64,000 bases of DNA from Cotesia glomerata (Eukaryota > Arthropoda > Insecta > Hymenoptera > Braconidae). The translations under genes and the position numbers were made by a program. The stretch lies in contig NC_058159.1 in the NCBI RefSeq assembly GCF_020080835.1, forward strand, positions 15,749,101-15,813,100. Reading direction: 5' to 3'. Under the pieces are notes generated by a model. That model was not told the DNA's origin and made no database searches. It saw only the letters and a program-made list of their open reading frames with translations. How positions within the stretch are numbered: the stretch's first letter is position 1; every line of letters begins with the position of its first letter. Shown here piece after piece: positions 32,590 through 42,717 of the stretch.

Positions 32590-35564
32590 AGATATTGCAG
32601 CTAAACCTAAACCATTGCGAAGCTGCACATGATCTGCTTATGCAAACAGCAAGAGAACTAGAGTTAGACTTAGTAATGATAGCAGAGCCATATAGATACC
32701 TGAATACCCAGCCTTGGGAATCTGACAGCACCACCAAGGCTGTCATCTGGTCTTGTGGTAAGCATCCCTTCCAGAGTGTAGTTAACAATGATAATGCCGG
32801 CTTTGTAGCAGCAACAGTTAACGGCATCCGTTTCTACAGCTGTTATGCACCACCTAGCCTATCCATTGTTGAATTCACTGAATTCTTGGACAAACTGACC
32901 GAGGACGCCAAGCAGCATTATCCGGTCGCGATTGCCGGTGACTTCAACTCCTGGGCAGTAGACTGGGGCAGCAAGCAGACAAATGGGCGAGGAAAAGCAC
33001 TCCTCGAAGCTTTCTCTACACTAGATGTAGTCCAGCTCAACAGTGGTGATACGCCAACCTATACTAAAGGGGAAGCAAGCTCTATTGTAGATCTCACTTT
33101 CGTCAGCAGCAGCCTCATCAGTGGGAAATACGACTGGAAGGTGATGGATATCTACACAGCCAGCGACCACAAGGCAATTCTCTGGGAAATATTACATGAC
33201 CGGAATACAAGAAGACCAATCAAGTCACTCAATACCATTGGATGGAAAGTGAAGTCTTTTGACACAAGCACATTGATAATAGCCCTGAATAGTGAACCGA
33301 TTACTACTGGACCCGCAGAAGAAATGACCAAAGACCTGATGAAAAGAGTTGTCCAGGCCTGTGACGCAAGTATGGTCCGGAAATGCAGCATAAGCCAACG
33401 CCCGGCAGTACACTGGTGGAACGACCACATCAGCGTTCTTCGGAAAGAGTGTCTAAAGAAAAGGAGAATATCCCAGCGTGGCTATCGACGACCTAACTCT
33501 GCGGAGCTGGTCGCAGAGTACAAAAAAGCCCGTCGATTACTGAACAAAGCCATCAAGGATAGTAAGAGGCAATGCTGGAAAGAGCTCATCAACGAGGTGG
33601 ACAAAGACCTGTGGGGTAGGCCGTACAAGGTGGTCATGAATCACCTAAAAGTCAAACAAATGCCGGCACCCACATGCCCACAACTTCTGCAGAGAATCGT
33701 TACCGCGCTGTTTCCGCAGCAACGCGAGCTTCACTACCAGCTAGCTCAAGGAGAACTGGAGGACATTCCAACTGTCACGGAAGAAGAACTGACGGAGGCT
33801 TGCAACCGCGTAGGGAATAATAAAACACCGGGATTAGATGGAATCCCTAACATTGCCTTAAAAACAGCTATAAAGGCAGCACCGGCATTATTCCTGGATG
33901 TTTACAATACCTGCCTCAAAGAAGGGATTTTTCCTCGAAAGTGGAAACAGCAACGGTTAGTGCTGCTTCCTAAAGGGAAAAAGCCACCGGATGAACCGTC
34001 ATCTTACCGCCCACTTTGCATGCTAGATACAGCGGGTAAGATATTCGAACGCATAATTCACCAGAGAATTGAAGCAGTAGTCGACCCACTCCTGGCAGAC
34101 AATCAGTATGGATTCCGGAAAGGACGATCAACCCTGGACGCAATCAAACTGGTTGTTGATACGGCCAAGGAAGCAATCGCAGGAACCAGATGGAAGGGTG
34201 GAACGAAGAAGTATTGCCTGGTGGCGACCCTAGACATCAGAAATGCCTTCAACTCCGCCAATTGGGAATGCATCATGCAGGCCCTCCAAGAGAAGAATGT
34301 ACCAGAATACCTTCTTAAGATCGTAGCAAGCTACTTTGAAAACAGGGTCCTGAAGTATGACACGAAGAACGGTCCAAGGGAGTATGCTATTTCTGGAGGT
34401 GTACCACAAGGTTCAGTTCTAGGCCCGCTCCTGTGGAATATTATGTATGACGGCCTATTAAGACTAACTCTGCCAAGAAACGTCAAACTCGTAGCATATG
34501 CAGACGACGTAGCCGTAGTGATCGTTGCCAAACATCTTGACGAGATAAACCATGTGTTCGATCTCACTTTCGAGCGCGTTAACCGGTGGATGGACGCAGT
34601 GAACCTGCAACTGGCGCAACACAAAACTGAGGCAGTGCTTATTACCAGCAGGAAAGTGGTAGAGACAATTAAGCTGAAAGTCGCCGAACAAGAAATCACA
34701 TCACAACCTTATATTTGATATTTAGGAGTGATGCTTGATGCCCGACTCAACTTTAAGCAGCAGGTAGAACACGTCAGTGCCAAGGCGTCAGCAGTGGGAA
34801 CAAGTCTAGCACGACTGATGCCGAACATCGGAGGGCCAAAGCAGAGCAGAAGGGTACTGTTATCATCTGTAGTCACATCGGTGCTTACATATGGTATATC
34901 TATTTGGACCAACGCTCTCGAGATGCAAGAATCATGGAGGAAGGCTGGACCAGTATACCGACGGTGTGCCTTAAGAGTCGCCAGCGCCTTCCGCACAATA
35001 TCCGAGGAAGCAGTGTGCGTTATTTCCGGAACTCTGCCTCTCAGAGTCCTCGCTGAGGAAAGACGGAACCTTTATCATCGTAAAAGGTCAACTACACTAA
35101 GCGCTGAAGAGCTCAGAACTGAAGAACGGCAAAACAGCTTCGACCGATGGCAGCTCCAGTGGGACGCTGCAGAAAAAGGAAGATGGACGTATCGTCTTAT
35201 ACCGAGGATCGACGACTGGCTGAACCGGAGTCATGGAGAGGTTAACTACTACCTTACGCAGATGTTGTCAGGACACGGCTGCTTCCGAGCCTATCTTCAC
35301 CGCTTTAAGCACGACGATTCTCCGGAGTGCCCATCCTGCCAAGGTGTCGCTGAAGACGTGGAGCACGTGATCTTTGCATGTCCTCGTTTTAACCAACAGC
35401 GCGATGAATTAGAGAAGATTCTAAAAAAGAGAATTCAACCGGAGACAATAGTAGAAGAAATGCTGTCATCAGAAGCTGTCTGGAACGCCACGAGCACCTT
35501 TGCCACTGAAGTGCTTACAGAGTTGCGGTCCATCGAGAGAAAAAGAGCAGAAAACAGAAACTAG
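32586..35564 (+). pseudogene. R1-clade ORF2 (endonuclease/reverse transcriptase) with one in-frame stop
   Basis: The N-terminal apurinic-type endonuclease starts MKILQLNLNHCEAAHDLL and includes AGDFNSW and ASDHKAILWE. RT follows: PGLDGIPNIALK, YRPLCMLDTAGKIFERII, QYGFRKGRSTLDAI, TLDIRNAFNSANW, GGVPQGSVLGPLLWNIMYDG and VAYADDVAVVI. The C-terminal zinc motif CPSC...HVIFAC is near the end. A single TGA at 34716-34718, just before YLGVMLDARL, splits it into 710 and about 281 codons in the same frame. If not read through, the protein lacks the RT thumb and C-terminal domain. Confidence 0.9.
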
Positions 35565-35829
35565 AAGGGAGATAGAAATAAAAAACATCTTAGCCACCAG
35601 AAGGAAGAGCGGCAGCTAATTCCTCCCCCCGCGAAGAAATGCCTTACGGCGGTACCATGGGGGATCAGAGGATAGAAGAGAAAGGGGTTTAGGGTTTAGT
35701 GGGTAGGGGCGTTAGTGTCGAGTTAGTATGACGCTGCGTCGAGTCGCCACATATCCAGGCCAAACAGCTATGCCTAGAATCCGTAAAAAGGATTCCCCCC
35801 CCTACAAAAAAAAAAAAAAAAAAAAAAAA

Positions 35830-36261
35830 CACACACATAAGCACACAATTAGACACACACATACACACATACACCCACACACACGCACACATTTCAATTC
35901 CATTGTGTATGCTATTCTAATTCCGCGGGCTGTCGTTCAAGTCAGCTTATCAGTCTATCTCTCGCGTCTCGCTCGCACTGTTTCCTACTACTCACCGTTC
36001 CGATACCTTACCGCTATAGCTCGCACCTGATCGATTACTGTATTTAATTAATAATTAATTGTCTATGGGTCTGATTAAAAAATGGCTGAGGACTTTTCGT
36101 CTCAAAATTTAATTTCCTATCAGGTGCTCCAAGGCCGTTCGTTACTTCTAGGATACCCTGTATAATTATCTATAGTTATATATAATTAGACCTGGCTAAT
36201 TTTTGGATCCAATCATATATAGATCAATATGCATGATTCTATATGATTAGACGAAAACTTT
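35830..36261. other. AC-rich tract and spacer
   Basis: 35830-35895 is the degenerate AC tract to the right of the retrotransposon. The remainder to 36261 is anonymous sequence. Confidence 0.6.
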
Positions 36262-36332
36262 TTATCTTCCCGGTAAGAATATCGAAGTTTTTCAAAAATG
36301 TGCGCGTGTGTATCTTCAAATGAGCGCGCGCG

Positions 36333-36389
<57 letters not shown>

Positions 36390-36468
36390 CTATGTGACTC
36401 ACTTATAACTTTTGAACGACTAAACCGATCGGAACCTACCAAACAGCGTTATTAAGAGTTTCCTTAAA
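36262..36468 (+). repeat. Dispersed repeat copy F, left part (split by Polinton)
   Basis: Begins CTTCCCGGTAAGAATATCGA, carries (TG)n at about 36336-36388, then ACTTATAACTTTTGAACG. It stops at the Polinton target site and continues at 53464. Confidence 0.7.
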
Positions 36469-36474
36469 CTTATA
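36469..36474. repeat. Polinton target-site duplication (left)
   Basis: CTTATA, repeated at 53458-53463; 6 bp is the length expected for Polintons. Confidence 0.9.
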
Positions 36475-36613
36475 AGCAGTATGGTGCAACTTTGGCGCAT
36501 CCCACTCCTTTGAGGTGGGGGTAACGTGTGTGTGTATGTGTGAGTCCGCAGCGCTAGCAGTAGTAGTAGTAACGGTAATATAAACTATTGCAAGGTCGCT
36601 GAGCTTGCAAATT
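36475..36613 (+). repeat. Polinton left TIR, 139 bp
   Basis: Starts AGCAGTATGGTGCAACTTTG. By eye every base matches the complement of 53319-53457. A 40-bp subterminal motif (TTGCAAATTCTTTTT...CAAGGT) beginning at the TIR end recurs once about 100 bp inward (36703-36743). Confidence 0.95.
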
Positions 36614-36992
36614 CTTTTTACTCAAGGTCACTGACGTGGTTGCTTTTATAAGCGTGATGATGATACATACATACAGTTATAACCGTTATAGAAATAATGC
36701 TGAATTTGCAAATTCTTTTTTGCCAAGGTTATCAACGGGATTGATTACAACTCCTTATACTTATCAAGTTTTTATATTTAAAGATATACTTACCTTTTCA
36801 TAATATATATATTACTATTATATCATACTAATTTATTATATAAACTAATAATTAAATAAAAGATTTTAAAGGAGAGGCAATTATATCAAAATAAATAAAG
36901 ATACAACAAAAATTTGCATTTTAGATTTTTAATTTCACATAAAAAGAATAGGAGTACATAATTGATTATTAGCGATTATTGTGAATACAAAA

Positions 36993-37502
36993 TTAAGAAC
37001 ATGATTGAATATTAGCTAATATGTCACTTACAAAATTATTGTTATATTTTTTTGGCTTTATTTTCATAAACGTATTGTAATATTCTTCGACGATCTCATC
37101 ATTTCTGTCAAGTCTTCCGTCAAAGATAGATATAAATCTATCAAGTGAAGGATAAGTAGACATATAATGCAAAAACATGATACAGTATTGACCGCACACT
37201 TGAGAATCTTCTTTTTGCAACTGAATGTGGTTATATTTGAACCATTTACAGTTGTTTTTGAGGCGTTTAAGATGCTGCGGGATATACGGTGGGAGTCCAT
37301 AGCTATCGAAGTACCATCCACAGCCATCTCTATCGACGTATATGGCGACCCAGTGCTGTCCTGGCTTATGGCATCCATCTGTGTTTACTACGAAGGCTGT
37401 AGGCTTAGTCCAGACTCTTGGGATCCTGTCTGCAGGATACACTCCAATCGCGTGGTATGGTATATACTGAATAGCTTTTAAGACCTGCACCGTGTTCATT
37501 AC
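36993..37502 (-). CDS. Adenain-like cysteine protease
   Basis: About 169 residues from the ATG at 37502 (MNTVQVLKAIQ), preferred over the longer in-frame start at 37553 because family members begin at such a segment before GVYPADRIP. Catalytic signature: His in GQHWVAIYVD, Asp in WYFDSYG, Gln-Cys region DSQVCGQYCIMFL. This C5/C48-type fold processes virion proteins in adenoviruses and Polintons. No stop. The 5' end overlaps the 3' end of the upstream IQGF-type gene by about 100 bp in another frame. It is the last gene before the left TIR. Confidence 0.9.
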   Translation of the reverse strand, partial: VMNTVQVLKAIQYIPYHAIGVYPADRIPRVWTKPTAFVVNTDGCHKPGQHWVAIYVDRDGCGWYFDSYGLPPYIPQHLKRLKNNCKWFKYNHIQLQKEDSQVCGQYCIMFLHYMSTYPSLDRFISIFDGRLDRNDEIVEEYYNTFMKIKPKKYNNNFVSDILANIQSCS

Positions 37503-38076
37503 AAGCCTCACACCCCCAAGGACAAACGGGTGAAGGTTCGTAGCTATTTTCACCAGCTTCAGAATTTGCTTTCTTACTTAACCACTGTTTTAGTAAGTCA
37601 GCACAAGACAAAGCACACTGATTATAACCAAGACTCCGATTTCTTCGAGATTTCAAAACACTGTGTAAGGCACAGGTTAACCGAGGCTGATGCAGCGTAG
37701 ATACTGAGGGACTGTCTTGCAAATCTTCAATATTTATAACTGGTCTGCAGAGTAGAGATTCCAAGTATGATTTTTGTGCCCTCCCTCTTGTATAAATTTT
37801 CATAGAATTTTGACAAAAAAAGCGTAACTGTGTATGCACGTATTTTACCATTGATTCCCCATCGTACCATTCAAGACCATGTTTTCGGGTTAAGGCGTTG
37901 TTTTCGAGCTGTCTTTCTTCGGATAGCAGGTTAAACGAGAATTCAGGAGCCAAAATCCAATGTGCAGTATCACCGTTAATTAGAGAGGTTACACCTATTT
38001 CTTTAGGTAAAAATTCACGGTCGTTATTTATAAAGCCTTGGATATATATAACAACAGAAGACATATCGGTCTCCAC
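37405..38076 (-). CDS. IQGF-type conserved protein A (function unknown)
   Basis: 223 codons. Aligns along most of its length with the product of 46285-46800. Shared features: IQGF near the N terminus, FLPKE, HW, P.F.FN.L, HGL.W.DG, a Phe/Tyr-rich block, IY.RG..K.YLE.LL.R, then a Cys/His pair, CAL and W-L near the C terminus. The conserved His, Cys and acidic positions suggest a metal-binding or nuclease-like fold, but I do not recognise a function. The last 45 or so codons overlap the protease gene; they contain VCPWGCEACNEH and may be genuine or the result of a lost upstream stop. Confidence 0.7.
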   Translation of the reverse strand: METDMSSVVIYIQGFINNDREFLPKEIGVTSLINGDTAHWILAPEFSFNLLSEERQLENNALTRKHGLEWYDGESMVKYVHTQLRFFCQNSMKIYTRGRAQKSYLESLLCRPVINIEDLQDSPSVSTLHQPRLTCALHSVLKSRRNRSLGYNQCALSCADLLKQWLSKKANSEAGENSYEPSPVCPWGCEACNEHGAGLKSYSVYTIPRDWSVSCRQDPKSLD

Positions 38077-38116
38077 CGTACTACAGCAAAGCGTATACTA
38101 AATTTTAAATACTTGC

Positions 38117-39433
38117 TTACTCGGCGAAATCTATAGTTACTTGTCTCGAAGCGTCTATTTCTAAAACACTTTCATATTCGGCATATACTATAAAGTTTGT
38201 AGTTATAGCCAGTGCTTTATCAAATCTAACCTCTATACGAACTGTACCATGTTTGATTAAATTCCAATGAGTGTTACTATTAGCTGATAAATCGGGCGTT
38301 AAATCAAAAGCATATAAACAATAGCCGTTAGGTTAATCAAATCTGTCTATAGAGTTCCTTTCGTTAAAAAAATGAATACCTGTGCCTGAGAATAACGTGT
38401 GATAAGCGTCTATGTAATTCATACGGTTTCCAAAATCAGGCTGGAGTGGTTTTGACGGTATTTGTCGACCGTCAACATACAGTGATAAATAATTAATCTC
38501 AAAATTTTGGAAATTGAAAGGATTCATCGAAGCATCGCCGTTAAATGCTTTATTATCAACAAAACCGATGATTAAACGTCTAGGTATTTGGCCATGAAGG
38601 ATATTGTCCATAGTCTCGCCATGTACACCAGCTGCCATTGAAACAGCTTTAACCTCAACTCTGGTCAGTGGATATTTAGCAGTAGTTTTAGCTAACATAC
38701 GGGCGTGTGCTAAAAGTGTTCCTGGTGAAATTTTTGCACGACGCACTAATAAACTAGCGTCACTAATATTGTATACACAACCGTTTACTGTGTCATCCAT
38801 TAGACAAAAAGTATCACGTGCACATGTTAATCGTAATCGCATTTCTACACCGTTGATTAAAAATCTTTCTTGATTGAAAACGTCACAATGTAGATGACCA
38901 ATAAAATCTGCTGTTTTATCACACGTTAATAATTCTTTACGTTTTTTCAAGCCTAAATTCTCGTCGGTTAAACTATCCATTTTTCCAGGGGTATCACAGC
39001 ACCACCCTACAGTAGTTAAATGCGATTTTTTGGCATCTGCTCCGTAGTTCAATAAAGTTGCTATGTATGCCCGGTACGGATATAAATTATTAGGTGTTGA
39101 TACAGGTTTTTGATTGAATAACACATCAACTTGACTGAATATTGAATGCATAAAATTGTTTATAGGTGCTACTTTAGGAGGGTGAGCGCTAGCTGTCACA
39201 AGGCTTCTTCTGGTAATACCTACGCATAACCTTAGCATCGTATGTGCTAAATCAATGTATTCATCCCCTTGTCCTTGAACAACAAATTCTATCGGCGAGT
39301 TATCAGTCAATGATGAAATTGGTTTATAATGAACCCATTGGGAACTTTCAATTGTTGTTTGGGTCAGCGGTAGAGTAAGTAATTCTAACTCAGTTTTAGC
39401 ACATTCACACGAATTCACATGTAAAAACGACAT
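38117..39433 (-). pseudogene. Double-jelly-roll major capsid protein, with premature stop
   Basis: The ATG at 39433 (MSFLHVNSCECAKTEL) is preferred over an upstream in-frame start at 39451 that overlaps a small ORF. Motifs typical of Polinton/adintovirus hexon-like proteins are present: DEYIDLAHTMLRL, LFNQKPVSTPNNLYPYRAY, FEINYLSLYVDGRQIPSKPL, NYIDAYHTLF. A TAA at 38333-38335 ends the frame after ERNSIDRFD; the same frame is open beyond it for about 70 codons to a TAA at 38117-38119 and those codons look like the family C terminus. It would form the trimeric capsomers of an icosahedral particle. The stop should remove the end of the second jelly roll. Confidence 0.9.
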
Positions 39434-39434
39434 T

Positions 39435-39548
39435 TTAGAAATTTTTATCAAAAATGTCAGCCACTGTACGTAGTTTTTTATTTTTATTGTTATTGTTTTT
39501 CTTTTTAATATCGGTCTTTTTTTTATTAACTTTACTTTTATTTTTCAT
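39435..39548 (-). CDS. Small Lys/Asn-rich basic ORF (37 aa)
   Basis: Starts with ATG overlapping the stop of the upstream gene as ATGA (39545-39548) and stops at TAA, one base before the capsid ATG. The composition is extreme: mostly Lys and Asn for the first 25 residues, then KLRTVADIFDKNF. Short and basic like adenovirus core peptides, but homology is not shown. The tight spacing on both sides argues for translation from a shared message. Too short for routine gene calling. Confidence 0.55.
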   Translation of the reverse strand: MKNKSKVNKKKTDIKKKNNNNKNKKLRTVADIFDKNF

Positions 39549-39979
39549 TTTAGATTTGACAATATGCCTTTTTTTTTTCTAACAATCCGTTTTCTTGAGT
39601 TTGGTTGTGTGTTGCTCATACCGTTGGTTAAGGCAAACTGGGTAGGTATATAGCCAGACCCGTTCATAAGACTATCAATTTTTTCCTGGGCTTTACGTTT
39701 TAAATTTTTACCTGACTCGCGCACGTGCGTTTTAAATGATTCTTCAACGGGGATTTGGTGATCCAAAACATCTGTAGCTATATTTACACCTGATCTCAAA
39801 GCTTCTTTACCAACGGTCTTAAGACCGCTTTTTAAAAAAGGTAATACTCTTCTGAATAAGCCGCCCAAAAAACTACCTATACCATGCCCTCTTTGATAAG
39901 GTGATCCTACATAAACATGGCTTATTCCAGAATAACTACGGGTACCGTCACCGTATTGTATCATCTCGAAGTCTATCAT
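39545..39979 (-). CDS. Gly-rich amphipathic basic virion protein (PX-like)
   Basis: 144 codons. Contains YVGSPYQRGHGIGSFLGGLF, RRVLPFLKSGLKTVGKEALR, SGVNIATDVL and a basic C terminus (RKRIVRKKK). The Gly-rich amphipathic stretch followed by a basic tail resembles small Polinton virion proteins compared with adenovirus pX/pVI, i.e. membrane-active or core proteins (family knowledge; exact role inferred). Lies 11 bp after the minor capsid gene and couples by ATGA to the small basic ORF. No lesion. Confidence 0.75.
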   Translation of the reverse strand: MIDFEMIQYGDGTRSYSGISHVYVGSPYQRGHGIGSFLGGLFRRVLPFLKSGLKTVGKEALRSGVNIATDVLDHQIPVEESFKTHVRESGKNLKRKAQEKIDSLMNGSGYIPTQFALTNGMSNTQPNSRKRIVRKKKGILSNLK

Positions 39980-39990
39980 CGTAGAGAATC

Positions 39991-40803
39991 TTAAAAACTT
40001 CTTTTGAAATGTAACGTTACTGTCAACGTCCCGTATTCGAATGGCACGGGTTTACCATATTCGTCTCTTATATCAATTTCGATAGTAGCCATACTTTTAC
40101 GTAATAGAGGTATATATTGGCCAGGCGAAAAACTTTTAATTTTAGTTGAACCGTAAATGTATTGATCGTGATCAAGAGGCACTACGCGTAGTAGAGGAGC
40201 CTGAATATCTCCTGTTATGTAGCCTTCACAAATATCTGTATAAACGAATAATTTTCCTGGTATAGCTTGAGATAGAGAGGCTGGTTTAGATCCGCAACAA
40301 TCATCAGGGCCGTCTGTTATAACTTTAGAAAACGAACTTTCTTCAAAGCCTAATATATGCCAGAGCCGATCACTTAATGCCAGCGTATGTCTTGCATTTT
40401 CACACTTGCATGTTGTATAAAATTTTATGAAACCGCCAGTACTACAAGTAAAATTGATATGCTCTGAAACTGATTTAAGTTTGTTGAGAGAATCCACTAA
40501 AGAGCCTATATTTTGATATTGACCATGTGGTATGTTGTTAGAATAAAGGAACGAATCCATTATTTTATTATTATCTTCTGTATCTATATATTCAACGGTT
40601 AATGTAACTTTCGTGAAATCTTTAGGAATATGTAAGATTGTCATCGGCGTCTGGATTTTCACTAAAGCAACATCCCACCATCCATTAAGTTCTAAAGGAT
40701 AGGGCAAACGCGTTATAAAATGAGTAGTTGTGTTGTCCGGGAAGTATTTCATGCTGCTATTGCTAGGTAGCACTATGTAAAAATTATCTCTTTCTAAAGA
40801 CAT
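39991..40803 (-). CDS. Penton-like minor capsid protein
   Basis: 270 codons, intact. Family segments: LPSNSSMKYFPDNTTTHF, LPYPLELNGWWDVALVKI, LFVYTDIC, FSPGQYIPLLRKSMATIEID and a C-terminal FEYGTLTVTLHFKR. This is the single-jelly-roll minor capsid (vertex) protein of Polintons. Its ATG directly follows the final TAA of the integrase frame (TAAATG), an operon-like junction. Confidence 0.85.
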   Translation of the reverse strand: MSLERDNFYIVLPSNSSMKYFPDNTTTHFITRLPYPLELNGWWDVALVKIQTPMTILHIPKDFTKVTLTVEYIDTEDNNKIMDSFLYSNNIPHGQYQNIGSLVDSLNKLKSVSEHINFTCSTGGFIKFYTTCKCENARHTLALSDRLWHILGFEESSFSKVITDGPDDCCGSKPASLSQAIPGKLFVYTDICEGYITGDIQAPLLRVVPLDHDQYIYGSTKIKSFSPGQYIPLLRKSMATIEIDIRDEYGKPVPFEYGTLTVTLHFKRSF

Positions 40804-41781
40804 TTATTCAACCTTAGATAATTCCTCTTCATAAAATATACCGTTGATTGGTTCGTTTTGAAGATCAGTTAATATATAAACTGGTGGTTGGCGATATTCA
40901 GAAATACTTTATACTTTAAAAACTTCGCTACTCCAGCCACTCTCATATCCTTTCGTAAACGCTGCCTTTGCTTTACTGATACGTACCAAGTCACCAACAG
41001 CATATTTAAGCTTACGGTTTTTCAAGAGCGCAGAGCGCTTCTCATTTTCATAACGTTTTTTAAAGTTATTAAAAGCTATTTAAGCTGTATTATTGTTAAC
41101 ATTTACCGGCGCCATTTTGATACCAGTATGTGTTGTGTGATTGTAAGCGTAAATAATTTTTTGTAATATGTCTAAATACTTTTTTGTGCGGGAATACGTA
41201 AAATAACGCCATATCCTCTCCTTTATCGTTCTATTTAGACGTTCTACAATAGCTGCTTTGACGTCAGGGTTGCGTACTGTTCTAAACAATATTCCTTTTT
41301 TTCTCAAAAACTCTTGAAAAGTCTCTCCAAGAAACTCCTTTCCGCTATCTGTCTGCACTAAGCGGGGTATTCTTTTGTTACTTCTACTTAAGATTTTTTG
41401 GAATGCTTGAGTCACACTTAGACTAGTTTTATTTATTAGAGGCTCAGCCCACGCATACTTACTCAATACATCGATCACCATCAATATATATTTATAACCC
41501 TTGTTATACGTAGAGATACTTCGTAAATCAGCTAAATCAGCTTCCCAGACATCATCTATTGATTCAACATTATAAGTCCTTCTAATAAAACGTTTCCTGT
41601 TCATACGGTGCTTTGTAAAAGTTTCTTGTTTATTTAACCATTCCTTAACATCATCTTGAGATAGCTCTGATTTGTTTTCAGCAGAGTATTTTAGAATATT
41701 TTTAGCACCTGAAAAACTTTCTGGTCTTATAGGATCATAATAGATGTTTTTTAGTTTTTTATCTATCTCAACTTTATCCAT
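40804..41781 (-). pseudogene. Retrovirus-type integrase with two in-frame stops
   Basis: From the ATG at 41781: KNIYYDPIRPESFSGA, an N-terminal helical region, then the RVE core with WEADLADL (first Asp), YILMVIDVLSKYAWAEPL, QTDSGKEFLG (second Asp) and VERLNRTIKERIW (Glu). In-frame TAA codons occur at 41080-41082, after the core, and at 40909-40911. The frame remains coding-like after both, ending at TAA 40804-40806, and this region has the VGDLVRIS and GW segments of the C-terminal chromodomain-like part. The core is intact but a product ending at 41080 lacks the C-terminal DNA-binding module. Confidence 0.88.
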
Positions 41782-42605
41782 GGTATTTTTTTACTTTGAC
41801 TGTTTTTATTTATAGAACCTTCACCGTTTTGATTTAATTGTAATTCGTCTAAGGATGTGTGTTCTGTAAGTATTTCAGGCACGGAAAAATTAACAGATCG
41901 TCTTCTAGGTGTAGAAGTTGACATTTCTCCGTTAAAATAAGCTCGATTACCGATGTATTCACGCGGAATGTTTAACGTTTGCAGTACTTGAGCAAACTAT
42001 TGACGACCTATCGCTTTCACACTCTTTCTAGACTTCAACACATCGTTTAAAAGACCAGTGATATTAGAACTTGCTATTTTTTTACCTCTAATTGTCACAA
42101 GACCTCTATCGTCCCAAGATATTAACGTGGCAGGTGCACTTCTTAGCCTTTTTAATAGCCACGCTGCATTTCCTCTGAATTTTCTAGGTACACTGTCTAT
42201 AACCGAATTATCTATAACTACATCATATGAAGAACGATGATCAATTTCACTTTCAGAAGAACCTGCACTACTCTCGAAGAATTTAGAGTTGTTGTTGTCT
42301 ACAGCCAGGTCTGAAACATTTATGTTGGTATCTATATTAGCAGCATTGACAGATTTTTTTTCATTTTCAAGAATCCTAAGATATCGCTCAAGTGTTTGTA
42401 AATAGGCTTGACATTTTTCACGGTCTGAGTTATATTTACCCGTAGAATTTAAAATTTCATACATTTCATTGTCGAGCCTAGTTAACACTGTTCCACTAGT
42501 AAGACAAGATTTATTTTTTGCGATATCTTCATTTTTTTCTGAGACTGCCAATTTCTCATGAATTTTATCCTCAGGCACTAACACCATCTTACGGGCGTGT
42601 TCCAT
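41763..42605 (-). pseudogene. Conserved Polinton-associated protein, unknown function, one in-frame stop
   Basis: 202 codons from 42605 to a TAG at 41997-41999; the same frame stays open to TAG 41763-41765, overlapping the integrase start by 19 bp. Features: LDNEMYEILNS, a heptad-like segment EKCQAYLQTLERYLRIL, a low-complexity Asp/Asn/Ser linker, then VPRKFRGNAAWLLKRLR and WDDRGLVTIRGKKI. I recall similar proteins in invertebrate Polintons but know no function. The C-terminal extension past the stop includes NIPREYIGNRAYF, which looks conserved. Confidence 0.65.
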
Positions 42606-42717
42606 GATTTTACTGAATGTTTTATTTAGAAATTATATTTGCAACCAAAGCACCCAGAACAGGTGCTAAAAATAAAGGTAAAAAGCCGCCCTTTTGAATA
42701 ATTATTTTCTTTTTAGT

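Larger units (their letters stand above)
30674..35829 (+). mobile_element. R1-clade non-LTR retrotransposon, full length, (AC)n-targeted
   Basis: Complete structure: 542-bp 5' UTR starting CTCGGGG, ORF1, ORF2, about 240-bp 3' UTR and a 24-A tail (35806-35829). AC microsatellite lies on both sides (30609-30673 and 35830-35895). The microsatellite target resembles the Waldo/Mino lineages of the R1 clade, which are known to insert in AC-type repeats. The only coding lesion seen is one in-frame TGA in ORF2. Confidence 0.88.

Noticed and set aside
34331..34996. Minus-strand frames over the reverse transcriptase
   Set aside because: Antisense of RT motifs; no independent evidence.
36336..36388. 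Polinton boundary placed at the TG tract
   Set aside because: TIR and CTTATA duplication define the left end at 36475; the TG tract belongs to dispersed repeat F.
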